The notes under the pieces were generated by a model that saw only the letters and a list, made by a program, of their open reading frames with translations, made no database searches and was not told the DNA's origin. Both the position numbers and the translations under genes were made by a program. A stretch of DNA of 64,000 nt, taken from contig JAAZBG010000054.1 of the NCBI GenBank assembly GCA_012513915.1, positions 1-64,000 on the forward strand, read 5' to 3'. Source of the DNA: Fibrobacter sp. Its GTDB lineage: Bacteria; Fibrobacterota; Chitinivibrionia; Chitinivibrionales; Chitinispirillaceae. This document shows positions 62,685-64,000 of the stretch, piece after piece; positions within the stretch are counted from its first letter, which is position 1, and every line of letters starts with the position of its first letter.

Positions 62685-64000
62685 ACAGTAATAGTACCCA
62701 CCGTAAACCTGTTTCTTCCACTGCGCTTGGATTCATACAGTGCATCATCTGCAGTTCGGATAAGGATATCCTTCTTCACCGGCCGTGAGCCATCATACAC
62801 CGCGATCCCGATACTTGCTGAATAGGATATCTTATGGTGGAGGTATGTAAGGGGTTTTGCGGTAAATGCATTCAGTATTCTTGACGCAAGCACTTCCGCA
62901 CCGTAAAGATCTGTTTCGGGAAGAATAAGCCCGAACTCCTCACCGCCATAACGCGCAAGAATATCACCGGCACGAATGATAAGACCGATTCTTTTTGTCA
63001 AGTCTACAATAACAGCATCACCAACCTGATGTCCATACGTGTCATTTATTTTTTTAAAGTTGTCGATGTCAATGAGAATAAGAACAAAGGTACAGCCTTT
63101 TCGGTTGGATCTGGCAATCTCGCGTTCAAGCGTTTCGTGGAAGAAACGGTGATTCGCCACCCCGGTAAGACTATCGGTTTTAGCCTGATGCCGGGCCTGA
63201 AGCACTGAATACCCGTGCTCGATCACCGATGAAACGATGGAGCTGAACACAAAGAGAAACTGGGTTTGATCGGTTGTAAAGCATTCCCTGTTTCTAAAGA
63301 AAAGCACAAGCGTTCCGATGCCGCGATCGGTAACAGTCAATGGTATGACAACAGGATACCATGTTTTTTCAAGCGTGCATTCACCCTGCTTTCCTTTGTA
63401 AACAAACAGCGGAATCTGGACATCATCAAATTTTGCCTTGTTCAGATTGGGAAAACAGGTTTTAAAATGATCACCAATAAATGCATGAAGCGCATCTGAT
63501 CCCAGTACACCGGTACGGGGCATTGCGAATATTTCGGAAAATCCTAAAAGGTCAACACCCACAAGCGCACACTCCGCACCCAGACGGTTATTGACATCCT
63601 CAAGGGTGATACGCATTATTTCGGGAACTTCTATAGAGAGCATCAGTTTACGTATGAAATTATACAGCTGGGTGATATCATGAATGTGATCTTTTGCACC
63701 AGCAGGCATCATTTCCGACTGATTCATAAGCATAATACTTTTAAGGTGAAACAGGCGCAGTGCTACAGCTTTTTCAACCTGTATCAGAAGCTCATCAATA
63801 ACAACCGGTTTTGTAAAATATGAAAAAACGCCAAGGTTTAGCGCTATTGTTGCGCTATCAAGTGACGCATATCCGGTGACCATGATCACCTCAGAGTACT
63901 CATCCTTGCATTTCACATAACTGAGAATCTCGATGCCACTTGTGTCCGGAAGTTTGAGATCGGTGATAACAATATCAAAATCCGTGGCATCAATTTTACA
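62681..64000 (-). CDS. Response regulator with GGDEF domain, 5' end outside the window
   Basis: The frame is open to base 64000, so the gene runs off the right edge (about 440 residues visible). The first part is a receiver domain: DIVITDLKLPDTSGIEIL holds the phospho-acceptor Asp, followed by VMVTGYASLDSATIAL and the FTKPV Lys. A GAF-like region (about 100-260 in the visible part) follows, with a C-terminal GGDEF domain (ARYGGEEFGLILPETD) that makes c-di-GMP. The GTG at 63916 is therefore an internal codon, not a start. It heads the operon overlapping waaA by 4 bp. Confidence 0.93.
   Translation of the reverse strand, partial: CKIDATDFDIVITDLKLPDTSGIEILSYVKCKDEYSEVIMVTGYASLDSATIALNLGVFSYFTKPVVIDELLIQVEKAVALRLFHLKSIMLMNQSEMMPAGAKDHIHDITQLYNFIRKLMLSIEVPEIMRITLEDVNNRLGAECALVGVDLLGFSEIFAMPRTGVLGSDALHAFIGDHFKTCFPNLNKAKFDDVQIPLFVYKGKQGECTLEKTWYPVVIPLTVTDRGIGTLVLFFRNRECFTTDQTQFLFVFSSIVSSVIEHGYSVLQARHQAKTDSLTGVANHRFFHETLEREIARSNRKGCTFVLILIDIDNFKKINDTYGHQVGDAVIVDLTKRIGLIIRAGDILARYGGEEFGLILPETDLYGAEVLASRILNAFTAKPLTYLHHKISYSASIGIAVYDGSRPVKKDILIRTADDALYESKRSGRNRFTVGTITV

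Noticed and set aside
1..64000. tRNA, rRNA, transposase or integrase
   Set aside because: I scanned the gaps for T-loop patterns (GGTTCRA), rRNA-like segments and DDE or tyrosine recombinase motifs and found none. A tRNAscan or Rfam run would settle this.

Overview
The window is chromosomal DNA of a diderm (Gram-negative) bacterium. It carries lipid A and Kdo enzymes (lpxK, waaA), TonB/ExbBD with two outer-membrane receptors, and many lipoproteins. It is moderately AT-rich and densely coded, and most genes start with ATG behind AGGAG-type ribosome sites. The lineage cannot be fixed from sequence alone. A secreted M6 protease with a type IX-like C-terminal tail and numerous c-di-GMP proteins would suit the FCB group (for example Fibrobacterota) or a myxobacterium-like lineage; this is inference.

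Layout. 1-5.5 kb: a left-edge partial gene, a glycosyltransferase with TPRs, a repeat-bearing lipoprotein and a TonB-dependent receptor. 5.7-13.8 kb (+): translation and envelope housekeeping (rpmE, DUF1385, prfA, prmC, lpxK, two SH3 membrane proteins, ruvX, rsmI), with heptamer repeats in the gaps. 13.8-17 kb (-): two overlapping HD-GYP genes, one intact and one with the catalytic HD lost. 17.3-18.9 kb (-): a small membrane protein and a YitT transporter. 19.4-25.5 kb (+): an accessory island that looks like a toxin/immunity module. It has a beta-sandwich/coiled-coil protein, a peptidoglycan-binding M15-like peptidase candidate, an ankyrin lipoprotein overlapping it, and four little-known partners. 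25.9-30 kb: a Kef-type antiporter, rsmE, a methyltransferase and a small conserved protein. 30.2-36.7 kb (-): a complete exbB-exbD-exbD-tonB-receptor-lipoprotein transport operon. 37-41 kb (-): a HEAT/coiled-coil protein, a ParA ATPase and a disordered/coiled-coil protein, in the order and architecture of the Myxococcus PomY-PomZ-PomX division-site system. 41-49.8 kb: M6 protease, glgA, a hairpin array, an unlisted 57-aa gene, a GntR/DUF1648 pair, a HAD phosphatase and a primary-type sigma factor. 50-56.3 kb: membrane proteins, an RluA-type pseudouridine synthase, MscS, a rhomboid protease and a flavoprotein. 56.4-64 kb (-): pheA and an NlpC/P60 lipoprotein, then a tightly coupled operon (response regulator-GGDEF, waaA, holA, truA, HtrA, DUF4321) running off the right edge.

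The most interesting features are the PomXYZ-like trio, whose coiled-coil partner carries a basic KPR peptide at its extreme N-terminus, and the 19.4-25.5 kb putative effector/immunity island. Several families of short tandem or hairpin repeats also sit hard against stop codons, and in two genes (ruvX, glgA) they overlap the stop. No rRNA, tRNA, CRISPR array, transposase or integrase was recognised.
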